Of a DNA stretch of 64,000 nt, positions 46,727 through 55,825 are shown piece by piece. The DNA lies in the NCBI RefSeq assembly GCF_000622145.1, contig NZ_JHWH01000007.1:62001-126000 (forward strand), in the 5' to 3' direction. Source of the stretch: Paracoccus yeei ATCC BAA-599 (GTDB taxonomy: Bacteria > Pseudomonadota > Alphaproteobacteria > Rhodobacterales > Rhodobacteraceae). The notes below the pieces were generated by a model. That model did no database searches and was not told where the DNA came from. It saw only the letters and a list, made by a program, of their open reading frames with translations. The stretch's first letter is position 1; every line of letters starts with the position of its first letter. Position numbers and translations under genes: made by a program.

Positions 46727-47752
46727 TCAGCGGAAGGGCATCGCGTACATCAGCCCGCCCTGGGTCCACTGCGCGTTCAGCCCGCGCGCCAGGCCGATGG
46801 GGGTCTGTTCGCCGATGGTGGCGGCAAAGATCTCGCCATAGTTGCCGCCGGCCTTGATCGCGCGCCGGGCCCATTCGGCGTCCAGCCCGATCATCTTGCC
46901 CAGGTCGTCCGTGGTGCCCAGCAGGCGCTGCACCTCGGGGTTCTGCGAGGACTTGGCCAGTTCGTCGATGTTGGCCGAGGTGACGCCGTATTCCTCGGCC
47001 GCGACCAGCGCGAACAGCGTCCAGCGCGCGATGTCGCCCCAGTTGTTGTCGCCGTGGCGCACCGCCGGCCCCAGCGGCTCCTTGGAGATGATCTCGGGCA
47101 GGATGATGTGGTTTTCCGGGTCGGCGAAGGCCGCCCGCGTCGCCGCCAGCCCCGAGGCGTCGGTGGTATAGGCGTCGCAGGCGCCGGCCATGTACTGCTG
47201 TTCACCCTCGGCGTTGCTGTCGATGTTGACCGGCTGGTAGGTCATGTTGTTGGCCTTGAAATAGTCGGCCAGGTTCAGTTCGGTCGTGGTCCCGGTCTGG
47301 ATGCAGATGGTGGCGCCGTCCAGCTCCTTGGCCGAGGACACGCCCAGGTCCTTGCGCACCATGAAGCCCTGGCCGTCGTAATAGTTCACGCCGATGAAAT
47401 CCAGCTTCAGGTCGGTGTCGCGCTGGAAGGTCCAGGTCGAGTTGCGCGCCAGGATGTCCACCTCGCCCGAGGACAGCGCGGTGAACCGGGTCTGGCCCGT
47501 GGTCGGCACGAACTTGACCTTGGTCGCATCGCCCAGCACCGCCGCCGCCATGGCCTTGCAGAAGGCCACGTCGAAGCCCGACCAGTTGCCGTTTGCGTCG
47601 GGTGCGGCAAAGCCCACCAGGCCGGTATTCACGCCACAGTTCAGCACGCCGCGGGCTTTGACCTCTTTCAGCGTGTCGCCTTCAGCAGCCATGGCCCCGG
47701 ACGCCGCAAGGGCGAAGGCGGTGACCGTGCCGAAGAGTGCAGATTTCTTCAT
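46727..47752 (-). CDS. bztA: Periplasmic glutamate/glutamine/aspartate/asparagine-binding protein
   Basis: A 341-residue family 3 binding protein. Signal peptide cleavage is near SGAMA-AEG. GVNTGLVGFAAPDANGNWSG and FDVAFCKAMAAAVLGD are the conserved early region of the BztA/AapJ group, which is longer than standard 260-residue amino acid-binding proteins. GAGGA precedes the ATG. The 5' leader has a GCGCCCC/GGGGCGC hairpin. Confidence 0.93.
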   Translation of the reverse strand: MKKSALFGTVTAFALAASGAMAAEGDTLKEVKARGVLNCGVNTGLVGFAAPDANGNWSGFDVAFCKAMAAAVLGDATKVKFVPTTGQTRFTALSSGEVDILARNSTWTFQRDTDLKLDFIGVNYYDGQGFMVRKDLGVSSAKELDGATICIQTGTTTELNLADYFKANNMTYQPVNIDSNAEGEQQYMAGACDAYTTDASGLAATRAAFADPENHIILPEIISKEPLGPAVRHGDNNWGDIARWTLFALVAAEEYGVTSANIDELAKSSQNPEVQRLLGTTDDLGKMIGLDAEWARRAIKAGGNYGEIFAATIGEQTPIGLARGLNAQWTQGGLMYAMPFR

Positions 47753-47887
47753 GGAGTCCTCACTGTTGTTCCTGCGCCCCTGGGATGGGGGCGCGCAGAA
47801 TCTGGGGCTGGACAGGCTAGCCCGGTTGAGCCGAGGGACAAGAGCATTGCCCCCATAAGCGGCATTGTGCCGAAGCCGGGCAGGGCG

Positions 47888-48622
47888 TCAAGGAATAAGC
47901 CGAACCGCCGGGTTCACGCGGCTGAGTTGCCAGAACCGCTGCGAATGGCGCAGCGCGTCCAGCCGGGCGCGGGCCGCGGCCTCGGCCTCGTCGTCGCGGC
48001 CCCAACGTTCGGCCTGAAATTCCTCGTCAATCCGGGACAGGGCGTGGGACTGATCGGCATCCAGCCGGCCGCGGATCACCGCAAGCCCCAGGATCAGCGA
48101 ACCCGGCAAGGTGACCAGATCGTGCAGCGCCGTCAGCCCGAACGGGTCCAGCGCCGAAACCTCTGCCCGCAATTTCAGCAGCGCGCCTTCGTCCTGGGGC
48201 ACGGGCAGGACGCCGTGGGTAATGCGCAAGGGCGCGCCCAATTCGGTCGCGGCCCAGTCGATCAGCGGGTCCCAGCCCCGGGCCTGGGCCTCGACCAGGG
48301 CCTCGGGCGCCTCGGCGCGATAGGACAGAAGGTCGGTGCCGCCATAATCCGACAGCATGGCCACCACCGCGTCGAACTGGGGCGTCACCCGTTCGATGGC
48401 GGAATTGGCCGAACGGGTCAGCGGCATGGTGTTGGGGTCGATCACCGAAACCTGCGCGTCCCATTCCGCCGCAACCGCCCGGGCCAGGCCTTCGGTCGGC
48501 AGCACCAGAGGCTGCTTGCCCGGGGTGCGCAGCGCCCGGTCGTCCAGCCGGACTTCCCAGCCCGCGCCGGTGTCCTGCACATCGGCGGCGGTCCAGAACC
48601 GCCGGGCTTTCCATTCGCTCAT
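47888..48622 (-). CDS. ATP12-family F1-ATPase assembly chaperone
   Basis: A 244-residue protein of the ATP12 family, which in mitochondria and alphaproteobacteria helps assembly of the F1 alpha subunit. RRFWTAADV, VRLDDRALRTPGKQPLVLPT, and MPLTRSANSAIERV are typical. The start overlaps the stop of the HAD phosphatase gene by four bases. It ends a five-gene chain with rarA, crcB and rluC. Confidence 0.9.
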   Translation of the reverse strand: MSEWKARRFWTAADVQDTGAGWEVRLDDRALRTPGKQPLVLPTEGLARAVAAEWDAQVSVIDPNTMPLTRSANSAIERVTPQFDAVVAMLSDYGGTDLLSYRAEAPEALVEAQARGWDPLIDWAATELGAPLRITHGVLPVPQDEGALLKLRAEVSALDPFGLTALHDLVTLPGSLILGLAVIRGRLDADQSHALSRIDEEFQAERWGRDDEAEAAARARLDALRHSQRFWQLSRVNPAVRLIP

Positions 48623-49290
48623 GCGGCGCGCTCCTCGGCCCAGTCCAGCAGCGCGGCGGTCAGCGCGGGATAATCGGGCGCGACCAGCACGGCCCCGGTC
48701 GCGTGCAGCCGCTCGGCCGGGTGATAGCCCCAGTCGACGCCAAAGCCCGTCATGCCGGCGGCCTGCGCCATCTCCATGTCGAAGCTGGTGTCGCCGACCA
48801 TCACCGCCCGCCCCGCCGGCACCCCGGTTTCGGCCAGCGCGCTTTCCAGCATCGCCGGATGGGGTTTCGAGGGATGCCCGTCCGCCGACTGCCGGGTCGC
48901 GAAGCGCCGCTCCAGCCCATGCGCCGCCAGGATCGCCGTCAGCCCGCGCATCGGCTTGCCGGTGGCGATGCCCAGGGTCACGCCGGGCAGCGCGGCCAGC
49001 GCATCCAGGCAGTCCAGCGCGCCGGGATAAAGCGGCGGATGCCGGCCCGCCGCCCGCGCCGCGACAAAGGCGGCGCGATAGCCCTCGACCACGCGGTCGT
49101 GCAGGTCCGGCCCCGCGCCCGGCAACAGCTGCGCCACCGCGACCGGCAGCGACAGGCCGACGATGGACAGGATCGCCTCGGGTGCAAGCTCGGGCAGGCC
49201 CGCGCCCGAGATGCCCAAGTTCATCGCCTCGACGATCTCGTGCTGGCTGTCGACCAGCGTGCCGTCGACGTCGAACAGGACCAGGCGCAT
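48619..49290 (-). CDS. HAD-family phosphatase (phosphoglycolate phosphatase-like)
   Basis: A 223-residue HAD hydrolase. FDVDGTLVDS gives the nucleophile Asp and the acid Asp; GIATGKP and MVGDTSFDMEMA are motifs II and IV. A helical cap follows motif I, the form seen in Gph-like enzymes. Two adjacent ATG codons (49293 and 49290) are possible; GGAGG spacing favours 49290, which touches the rluC stop. Substrate unknown. Confidence 0.87.
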   Translation of the reverse strand: MRLVLFDVDGTLVDSQHEIVEAMNLGISGAGLPELAPEAILSIVGLSLPVAVAQLLPGAGPDLHDRVVEGYRAAFVAARAAGRHPPLYPGALDCLDALAALPGVTLGIATGKPMRGLTAILAAHGLERRFATRQSADGHPSKPHPAMLESALAETGVPAGRAVMVGDTSFDMEMAQAAGMTGFGVDWGYHPAERLHATGAVLVAPDYPALTAALLDWAEERAA

Positions 49291-50330
49291 CATGCCTCCT
49301 CGAACGGGTCTTCGGGCACGTCGCTTTCGGACCAGCCCAGGGTCTGCCAGGTGCGCGCCATGTGGTCGGGCAAGGGGGCGGTGACGGTGACCAGCTTCTT
49401 GGTGATCGGATGCTCGAACCGGATCAGCCGGGCGTGCAGGTGCAGCTTGCGGCTGATCTCGCCGCCCAGCTGGGCGCCCCAGCCGTCGCCCAGGTTTTCC
49501 TGCCCCGAGCCGCCGTACTTGCCGTCCCCGACGATGGGGTGGCCGATCTCGGCCATATGGGCGCGCAGCTGGTGGGTGCGGCCGGTGACGGGCACCATCG
49601 CCACCCAGGATACGCGGCCGCCCAGGGCCGACAGCACGGCGTAGTCGGTATGGGCGCGCTTGGCGCCCTCGGTCGCGGCCACCTCCGAGGGGTGGACTGC
49701 GACCATCTTCTCGCCCTCGCCCATGCGGCCGCGGCCCGGCGCCTTGACCAGGCCGTACTTGATCGAACCCATGCGCGGATGCGGCACGCCCGCGACGGCC
49801 GCCCAATAGATCTTGCGGGTCAGCCGGTGCCGGAACGCCTCGGACAGGGATCGGGCGATGCGGTCGGTGCGCGCCAGCAGCAGGACGCCCGAGGTGTCCT
49901 TGTCCAGCCGGTGCACCAGCTTCGGCCGGTCCTTGTAGCCGAACATCAAGGCCTCGGTCAGCCCGTCCACATGCCGGTCGCCCTGGCCCGAGCCGCCCTG
50001 CGAGGGCAGGCCCGGCGGCTTGTTCAGCGCGATGATATGGTCGTCGCGCCACAGCACGGCCGACTGGATCATCTCGGCATCGGACTGCTTGACGCGGGGC
50101 TTCGCCGCCGGCGGGGGCGCGCTGCCCTCGGGGATCGGCGGGATGCGCACCTCCTGCCCGGCCTCGATCCGGGTGTTGGCCTTGACCCGGCCTCCGTCGA
50201 CGCGCAGCTGGCCGGTGCGGCACATCTTTTCGACCGCGCCCTGGGTCAGCTGGGGAAAGCGCTTCTTCAGCCAGCGGTCCAGGCGCTGCTCGCCCTCGTC
50301 CGCGCCGATGCGGATCACCTGCACGCTCAT
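49290..50330 (-). CDS. rluC: RluA-family 23S rRNA pseudouridine synthase (RluC-like)
   Basis: A 346-residue enzyme. An N-terminal S4 RNA-binding domain (QRLDRWLKKRFPQLTQG) precedes the catalytic domain with HRLDKDTSGVLLLAR, whose Asp is the catalytic residue. VTGRTHQLRAHMAEIGHPI is the second conserved block. The starts and stops of neighbours overlap by four bases (crcB) and one base (HAD gene). The choice of RluC over RluD is based on overall pattern only. Confidence 0.88.
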   Translation of the reverse strand: MSVQVIRIGADEGEQRLDRWLKKRFPQLTQGAVEKMCRTGQLRVDGGRVKANTRIEAGQEVRIPPIPEGSAPPPAAKPRVKQSDAEMIQSAVLWRDDHIIALNKPPGLPSQGGSGQGDRHVDGLTEALMFGYKDRPKLVHRLDKDTSGVLLLARTDRIARSLSEAFRHRLTRKIYWAAVAGVPHPRMGSIKYGLVKAPGRGRMGEGEKMVAVHPSEVAATEGAKRAHTDYAVLSALGGRVSWVAMVPVTGRTHQLRAHMAEIGHPIVGDGKYGGSGQENLGDGWGAQLGGEISRKLHLHARLIRFEHPITKKLVTVTAPLPDHMARTWQTLGWSESDVPEDPFEEA

Positions 50331-50695
50331 GCGAAGATCCCCCGGCCAAGGGCCAGGCCCGCCGTCACCGCCATCAGCGACAACAGGACCGAGGCCGCGA
50401 CATAGCCCAGGGCCAGCGCCGCGGCGCCCCGTTCCCACAGGGTCAGCGTGTCCAGCGAAAAGGCCGAAAAGGTGGTATAGCCGCCCAGCACGCCGGTCAG
50501 CAGCAGCGGCGCCAGGTGCTGACCGCCCCGGAACGCCAGGCCCGCGGCCAGCAGCCCCATGGCAAAGCAGCCCGTGACGTTCACCGCCAGCGTGCCCAGG
50601 GGCAGCGTGGTCAGCCGCCCGGCCAGGATGGTCACGCCGTAGCGCGCGGTCGCGCCGACGGCCCCGCCGACGGCCACTTGCAGAAAATTGTTCAT
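50327..50695 (-). CDS. crcB: Fluoride ion channel CrcB/Fluc
   Basis: A 122-residue membrane protein with four helices. The hallmark GGYTTFSAFS holds the Phe and Thr residues of the fluoride path; LAVNVTGCFAMG carries the pore Asn. CrcB forms dual-topology dimers that export fluoride. AGAGGG lies seven bases before the ATG. It overlaps rarA and rluC by four bases each. No fluoride riboswitch was seen. Confidence 0.94.
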   Translation of the reverse strand: MNNFLQVAVGGAVGATARYGVTILAGRLTTLPLGTLAVNVTGCFAMGLLAAGLAFRGGQHLAPLLLTGVLGGYTTFSAFSLDTLTLWERGAAALALGYVAASVLLSLMAVTAGLALGRGIFA

Positions 50696-52023
50696 GTCTT
50701 GCCCTCTGTCCGCCGCTTCTGGCGCAGACCGGCGAACCATTCAACGCGCTTTTTCAGGTCGCGTTCAAAGCCGCGCTCGACCGGAGCATAAAGCACGGGA
50801 CGCCGCATGCCCTCGGGGAAGTAATCCTGGCCGGAAAACGCATCCTCGGCGTCGTGGTCGTACTGATAGCCCGCGCCATAGCCCTGATCCTTCATCAGCC
50901 CGGTCGGCGCGTTCAGGATATGCGCGGGCGGCATCTGGCTGCCCGTGCGCCGCGCCAGGTCGCGCGCGGCCTTGTAGGCGACATAGCCCGCGTTGGATTT
51001 CGGCGCGAGCGCCAGATAGATCAGCGCCTGGGCCAGCGCGAGTTCCCCCTCGGGCGAGCCCAGCCGTTCGTAAAGCGCCCAGGCATCCAGGCAATGGCGC
51101 TGCGCCGCCGGGTCGGCCAGGCCGATGTCCTCGACCGCCATGCGGGTGATGCGGCGGGCAAGGTATCGGGGATCCTCGCCCCCCTCCAGCATCCGCGCGA
51201 ACCAGTAAAGCGCCGCGTCCGGGTCGCTGCCGCGCACGGATTTGTGCAGCGCCGAGATCAGGTTGTAATGTTCATCCCCCGACTTGTCGTATTTCGCCGC
51301 CCGCCGCATCAGCCGCTGCGCCAGCTGGTCGGTGTCGAGCTTGCCCTGGACCTTCCAGGCCATCACCTGCTCGATCAGGTTCAGGGCGGCGCGGCCATCG
51401 CCATCGGCCATCTCCAGCAGCCGTTCGCGTGCCTGGGCGGTCAGGGGCAGCGCCCGGCCCAGTTCGCGCTCGGCCCGCTGGGCCAGACGCTCCAGGTCGG
51501 CCAGGCTCAGCCGTTCCAGCACGATCACCTGGGCGCGCGACAAAAGCGCGGCGTTCAACTCGAAGCTGGGGTTTTCCGTGGTGGCGCCCACCAGGACGAT
51601 GGTCCCGTCCTCCATATGCGGCAGGAAGCTGTCCTGCTGCGCCTTGTTGAAGCGGTGGATCTCGTCGACGAACAGCAGCGTGCCGCGGCCCTGGCTGCGG
51701 CGAAGCCGGGCGGCGTCGAAGACCTTGCGCAGTTCCGGCACGCCCGAGAAGATGGCCGAGATCTGCACGAAGGCCAGGTCGGTTTCCTGCGCCAGAAGCC
51801 GCGCGATGGTGGTCTTGCCGACCCCCGGCGGGCCCCACAGGATCAGCGAGGACAGGCTGCCCGACCCCAGCATGGCGCCCAGCGGCCCCTCGGGCCCCAG
51901 CACCTTGCCCTGGCCCACGACATCGGACAGGCGCGCCGGCCGAATGCGATCGGCCAGCGGGCGGTTCGCCTCGCGCGGGGCGGGGGCGCCCTCGTCGGGC
52001 GCGGTGTCGAACAGGTCAGCCAT
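50692..52023 (-). CDS. rarA: Replication-associated recombination protein RarA (MgsA)
   Basis: A 443-residue AAA+ ATPase. Walker A is GPPGVGKTT, Walker B LFVDEIHRFNKAQQD, sensor 1 GATTENPSF. The C-terminal domain (HKSVRGSDPDAALYW, then DIGLADPAA) is the tetramerisation part of the RarA/WRNIP1 family, which acts at stalled replication forks. It heads a chain of five genes with overlapping ends, beginning 56 bases after luxI. Confidence 0.95.
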   Translation of the reverse strand: MADLFDTAPDEGAPAPREANRPLADRIRPARLSDVVGQGKVLGPEGPLGAMLGSGSLSSLILWGPPGVGKTTIARLLAQETDLAFVQISAIFSGVPELRKVFDAARLRRSQGRGTLLFVDEIHRFNKAQQDSFLPHMEDGTIVLVGATTENPSFELNAALLSRAQVIVLERLSLADLERLAQRAERELGRALPLTAQARERLLEMADGDGRAALNLIEQVMAWKVQGKLDTDQLAQRLMRRAAKYDKSGDEHYNLISALHKSVRGSDPDAALYWFARMLEGGEDPRYLARRITRMAVEDIGLADPAAQRHCLDAWALYERLGSPEGELALAQALIYLALAPKSNAGYVAYKAARDLARRTGSQMPPAHILNAPTGLMKDQGYGAGYQYDHDAEDAFSGQDYFPEGMRRPVLYAPVERGFERDLKKRVEWFAGLRQKRRTEGKT

Positions 52024-52079
52024 GCGGCCGGCAGTCTACGCCGCCCGCATGACCGGCGAAAGCCCCCCGCATTCGCGAC

Positions 52080-52670
52080 CTAGTGCATCTTGGTCGCAAG
52101 ATTGATCGACACGCACTGGAAGTAACCGTCGTCGATCCAGACCACCGGGCCCATCGCCTGCGCATCAAGGCCGCAGGGCGAGAGCCAGCGCGGCCAGGTC
52201 GAGGCGACCAGGCAGACCAGCCGGGTCGCCCCCAGCGCACGCGCGGAATTGGTCATCTCATGGACCAGGTTCAGGTGGACGCGGCGGCGTTCGCGCTGCG
52301 CGATGCTGTGATCGACGAACAGACGGCTGGCTTCCCAGGTGCCGGGATCGACCGGGGCCGGTCCGTCCAGCAGGTTCTGGGGAATCGAGCCGCCCAGCAG
52401 GTCAAGCTGCGCGTCGCGGATCATGTAGGAATACATGCCGCATTTCGCCGTGGTGGGCGTCAGACGGACTCCGGCAAGGACCTGGCCGTTCTGGTGGATG
52501 GCGACCCACCGGCTCATCGGGGTGTCGTATTGGTCGAACTCCATGTCGTCCGTCTGGGGCAGGTCCCAGCGCTTCTGGACGATGAAGCTTTGTTTCCGCG
52601 CGCGGAAGATATTTGCAAAAAGCTCGCCGTGGTTATGCAGGTTGGCGAAGGAAAGCGTGGTGGTCTGCAT
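52080..52670 (-). CDS. Acyl-homoserine lactone synthase (LuxI family)
   Basis: A 196-residue autoinducer synthase. The active-site residues of the family are present in order: Arg and Phe in RARKQSFIVQKRWDLP, Trp, the acidic pair in MEFDQYDTP, GVRLTPTT and the Glu-Arg in WEASRLFVD. It makes acyl-HSL from SAM and acyl-ACP; chain length cannot be read off, though Paracoccus relatives make long-chain signals. CAGGAG precedes ATG 52670. It lies 66 bases downstream of the luxR-type gene. Confidence 0.94.
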   Translation of the reverse strand: MQTTTLSFANLHNHGELFANIFRARKQSFIVQKRWDLPQTDDMEFDQYDTPMSRWVAIHQNGQVLAGVRLTPTTAKCGMYSYMIRDAQLDLLGGSIPQNLLDGPAPVDPGTWEASRLFVDHSIAQRERRRVHLNLVHEMTNSARALGATRLVCLVASTWPRWLSPCGLDAQAMGPVVWIDDGYFQCVSINLATKMH

Positions 52671-52736
52671 GGTAGTCTCCTGGGGTTGTGGTGGGTGGTG
52701 GCCCCCAGGTGGTACCGCAGTCAGGGCGGACCGTTT

Positions 52737-53348
52737 TTATAGCAAGCGGTAATCCTTGGCCCTTTGCAGCGCCTCGGCAGTCGTACGCGCCATGAGACGT
52801 TCGCGCGCCGATATGAGACGTGCCTTGAATGCGCTTTCCGTGATACCAAGTTTGGCAGCCGCCGCTGCGTGACGATCACCCTCTGCGATGCACCGAAGGG
52901 CCTCTTGTTGAGCCTTGGTCAGGCTCTCCGGCGGCTCTGTGATGTCGTGGAGCCGTCGTATCGTTGCCGAGATCACCTCGATCTCGTCATCCGTGAATTC
53001 CCGCTTGTCATGCGCAAAGGCCGCGATCGTGCGCGACTTGATCGGACCGTAGGCGACGGCCAGCCCGTATTTCAGGCCGTGGTCGGCGGCGTCCTGCAGG
53101 ATCGAGAACGGGTCCGGGATCGGCAGCACGCTCCAGCGACAGGCGCCGGTCGTCGAGAAACCCCAGGCGATGGTGGGGTCGCGCAGGGCATAGGCCCGCT
53201 CGGCGTACCGATTCGACCATTCCTTGTTGTAGGTCTGGAACTGCATCAGAGGTGCAGCAAAACGGATGTGCAGGCCGACAAAATAGCCGGCCGGCGCCAG
53301 CTTCTTGAGCTTGGCTAGGGCTGCATTGATTTCCGCGCGAGACGACAT
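52737..53348 (-). CDS. LuxR-family autoinducer-responsive regulator
   Basis: A 203-residue regulator, somewhat shorter than the usual 235-250. The ligand domain keeps the key Trp, Tyr, Asp, Pro and Trp positions in EWSNRYAERAYALRDP and CRWSVL, and a Gly in KYGLAVAYG. The C-terminal LuxR HTH spans about residues 140-195 (LTKAQQEALRCIAEGD, LGITESAFKARLISAR). No clear ribosome binding site precedes the ATG. It is the likely receptor for the signal made by the next gene. Confidence 0.92.
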   Translation of the reverse strand: MSSRAEINAALAKLKKLAPAGYFVGLHIRFAAPLMQFQTYNKEWSNRYAERAYALRDPTIAWGFSTTGACRWSVLPIPDPFSILQDAADHGLKYGLAVAYGPIKSRTIAAFAHDKREFTDDEIEVISATIRRLHDITEPPESLTKAQQEALRCIAEGDRHAAAAAKLGITESAFKARLISARERLMARTTAEALQRAKDYRLL

Positions 53349-53695
53349 GACTAATGATACAGATTGAGTTTTTCGGTGCTTAGGGCCAAAATGGCATAGC
53401 CGTTACTGTATTCAAGCATTGCCTGTCTGGCGAGGGGTGTTTTAACCCTTCTCTACTCTGGGGTGAATTTGGCTGGACCAAGGCCCGGAATCCGGACCTA
53501 GGCCCCGCAGGGGGCCGCTGGCGGTGTTTTCCTTGCAAAACCTGGCTCATACCCATCCTTGTCGCGTCCTTTCCCTGGCATTGACCGTCGAATTCCCGCG
53601 CGAAGGTACAGCGCACTGTTGCAAAAAAGCCCGCGACCGGGATCGCCGGTCACGGGCATCATAGCTTGGGTAACCCTAAGAAAGGATTAATGATC
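53349..53695. other. 347-base region between rplQ and luxR
   Basis: It contains the rplQ terminator (53623-53657), a GGCCCC-GCAG-GGGGCC hairpin at 53501-53516 and a near-palindrome centred at 53490 (arms 53482-53489 and 53491-53498, one mismatch). The upstream part (53349-53480) is lower in GC and probably carries the luxR promoter. I found no convincing lux box and no open frame with coding character. Confidence 0.6.
53623..53657 (-). terminator. Intrinsic terminator of the alpha operon (after rplQ)
   Basis: Arms GCCCGCGACCGG (53629-53640) and CCGGTCACGGGC (53646-53657) pair with one mismatch around a five-base loop; on the minus strand six T follow (53628-53623). It lies 38 bases after the rplQ stop. 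Confidence 0.85.
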
Positions 53696-54118
53696 TTAGG
53701 ATTCTTCGGCTTCCGATTCGGCCTCGATGCGGGCGCGGTCGGCGGCGCCCTTGGCGGCCGGGTCGCGGTCGACCAGCTCGATGATCGCCATCGGCGCCAT
53801 GTCGCCATAGCGGAAGCCGGCCTTCAGGATGCGGACATAGCCGCCCTGACGGTCCTTGTAGCGGGCGCCCAGCACCTCGAACAGCTTCGCAACATGCTGA
53901 TCTTGCTTGAGTTGCGCGTCGGCCTGACGGCGGGCGTGCAGGTCGCCGCGCTTGGCCAGGGTGATCAGCTTCTCGACGATCGGGCGCAGTTCCTTGGCTT
54001 TCGGCAGCGTGGTCTTGATCTGCTCGTGCTCGATCAGCGAGCCGGCCATGTTGGCGAACAGCGCCTTGCGGTGTTCGTGGGTACGGTTCAGGCGGCGATA
54101 TCCGCGGGCGTGACGCAT
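53696..54118 (-). CDS. rplQ: 50S ribosomal protein L17
   Basis: A 140-residue L17: [20 protein letters not shown] and [18 protein letters not shown] are near invariant, with a C-terminal acidic extension (EAESEAEES) usual in alphaproteobacteria. It is the last gene of the alpha operon. AGGAG lies eight bases before the ATG. The 168-base gap to rpoA is long for this pair and contains a repeat-bearing stem. Confidence 0.97.
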   Translation of the reverse strand: MRHARGYRRLNRTHEHRKALFANMAGSLIEHEQIKTTLPKAKELRPIVEKLITLAKRGDLHARRQADAQLKQDQHVAKLFEVLGARYKDRQGGYVRILKAGFRYGDMAPMAIIELVDRDPAAKGAADRARIEAESEAEES

Positions 54119-54214
54119 GATGATTCTCCTATGACGTCTTTTGCTTTGTCCGGCGGCCCATGCGTGGCGGGCCACTCTCCTTGGGGCGGAATTGCCCAGT
54201 GCCTTGCGGCGTTT

Positions 54215-54279
54215 CCGGGGGCGTGCCAGGCGTGCACCGTGCGTACACAGGCCGTACACCGGGCGTATGCCGCCCCCGG
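54215..54279 (-). repeat. Four 11-bp tandem repeats inside a 9-bp stem between rpoA and rplQ
   Basis: On the plus strand the units caggCGTGCAC, cgtgCGTACAC, aggcCGTACAC and cgggCGTATGC run head to tail from 54227 to 54270 (consensus N4-CGTACAC). Perfect arms CCGGGGGCG (54215-54223) and CGCCCCCGG (54271-54279) enclose them. No open frame uses this stretch. Confidence 0.7.
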
Positions 54280-54286
54280 TCTTCGA

Positions 54287-55303
54287 TCAGAACTGGTCGT
54301 CGAAACGCTTGGCCAGATCCTCGATGTTCTCCGGCGGCCAGTCCACGACATCCATGCCGAGGTGCAAGCCCATGCCCGAGAGCACTTCCTTGATCTCGTT
54401 CAGCGACTTGCGGCCGAAGTTCGGGGTCCGCAGCATCTCGGCCTCGGTCTTCTGGATCAGGTCGCCGATATAGACGATGTTGTCGTTCTTCAGGCAGTTC
54501 GCCGAACGCACCGAAAGCTCCAGCTCGTCGACCTTCTTCAGCAGGCGCGGGTCGAACTCCAGCCCGTCCTCGGCCTCGGAGCGGGTGGCGCTTTCCGGCT
54601 CGTCGAAGTTCACGAACACCGAAAGCTGGTCCTGGATGATGCGCGCGGCATAGGCCACGGCGTCCTCAGGCGTCAGCGAGCCGTCGGTCTCGACCTTCAT
54701 GGTCAGCTTGTCATAATCCAGCACCTGGCCTTCGCGGGTGGGCTGGACTTCATAGCTGACTCGCTTCACCGGCGAGAAGATCGCGTCGATCGGGATCAGG
54801 CCGATGGGCGCGTCCTCGGGACGGTTCTTGTCGGCCGCGACATAGCCCTTGCCGTTCGCGACGGTCAGTTCCATGTGCAGCTCGGCGCCGTCGTCCAGGT
54901 GGCAGATCACATGGTCGCGGTTCAGGATGGTGATGCCGGCGGTTTCCTGGATGTCGCCGGCCTTGACCTCGCCCGGGCCCTTGGCCGACAGGGCCAGGCG
55001 CTTGGGCGCGTCCACGTCCATCTTCAGCGTGACGCCCTTAAGGTTCAGGACGATGTCGGTCACATCCTCGCGCACGCCCGGCACCGAGGAAAACTCGTGC
55101 AGCACGTTGTCGATCTGCACCGAGGTGATGGCCGCGCCCTGCAGCGAGGACATCAGCACGCGGCGCAGCGCGTTGCCCAGCGTCAGGCCGAAGCCGCGCT
55201 CGAGCGGTTCCGCGATGACGGTCGCGACGCGGGACGAATCGGCCCCCGGCTTGATTTCAAGCTGGGTGGGCTTGATGAGTTCGGCCCAGTTCTTGTGGAT
55301 CAT
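54287..55303 (-). CDS. rpoA: DNA-directed RNA polymerase alpha subunit
   Basis: A 338-residue alpha subunit. The N-terminal dimerisation domain has [18 protein letters not shown]; the C-terminal domain that contacts promoter UP elements and activators has [17 protein letters not shown] and [22 protein letters not shown] 55303 has GGAGG eight bases upstream. It follows rpsK in the usual alpha operon order, here without rpsD. Confidence 0.98.
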   Translation of the reverse strand: MIHKNWAELIKPTQLEIKPGADSSRVATVIAEPLERGFGLTLGNALRRVLMSSLQGAAITSVQIDNVLHEFSSVPGVREDVTDIVLNLKGVTLKMDVDAPKRLALSAKGPGEVKAGDIQETAGITILNRDHVICHLDDGAELHMELTVANGKGYVAADKNRPEDAPIGLIPIDAIFSPVKRVSYEVQPTREGQVLDYDKLTMKVETDGSLTPEDAVAYAARIIQDQLSVFVNFDEPESATRSEAEDGLEFDPRLLKKVDELELSVRSANCLKNDNIVYIGDLIQKTEAEMLRTPNFGRKSLNEIKEVLSGMGLHLGMDVVDWPPENIEDLAKRFDDQF

Positions 55304-55423
55304 GCGTTTGCCTCCATACCTGTTCCCAGCCCATGACCGGTGGCCGGAAACGCCCGAGGTGAAATGCGAAAAGCGCGCCCGCACGGGACAGCCCCGCGCG
55401 GAACGCGTCAAAATCCCGAAGGA

Positions 55424-55813
55424 TCAGACCCGGCGGCGTTTCGGCGGGCGGCAGCCGTTGTGCGCGATCGGGGTGACGTCGCGGATCGCGGTGATGTTGA
55501 AGCCGACGGCGGCCAGCGCGCGCAGCGCCGATTCGCGGCCCGAGCCGGGGCCCTGGACTTCGACTTCCAGCGAGCGGACGCCGTGTTCCTGGGCTTTCTT
55601 GCCCGCGTCCTCGGCGGCCATCTGGGCGGCGTAGGGGGTCGACTTGCGCGAGCCCTTGAAGCCCATGGTGCCGGCCGACGACCAGGCGATGGCGTTGCCC
55701 TGCACGTCCGAGATCAGGATCTTGGTGTTGTTGAAGGACGAGTTCACATGCGCCACACCGGTGGCGATGTTCTTGCGTTCCTTGCGCTTGATGCGGGTTT
55801 TATCGCGTGCCAT
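55424..55813 (-). CDS. rpsK: 30S ribosomal protein S11
   Basis: A 129-residue S11 with [31 protein letters not shown] and the C-terminal [12 protein letters not shown] that contacts mRNA/16S rRNA. AAGGGGGA precedes the ATG. It lies 12 bases after rpsM. Confidence 0.98.
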   Translation of the reverse strand: MARDKTRIKRKERKNIATGVAHVNSSFNNTKILISDVQGNAIAWSSAGTMGFKGSRKSTPYAAQMAAEDAGKKAQEHGVRSLEVEVQGPGSGRESALRALAAVGFNITAIRDVTPIAHNGCRPPKRRRV

Positions 55814-55825
55814 GTCCGTTCCCCC

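Noticed and set aside
52671..52736. Possible lux box in the luxR-luxI gap, around the GGTACC at its centre
   Set aside because: The flanks of GGTACC are not symmetrical beyond six bases and do not fit the CTGT-N10-ACAG form.
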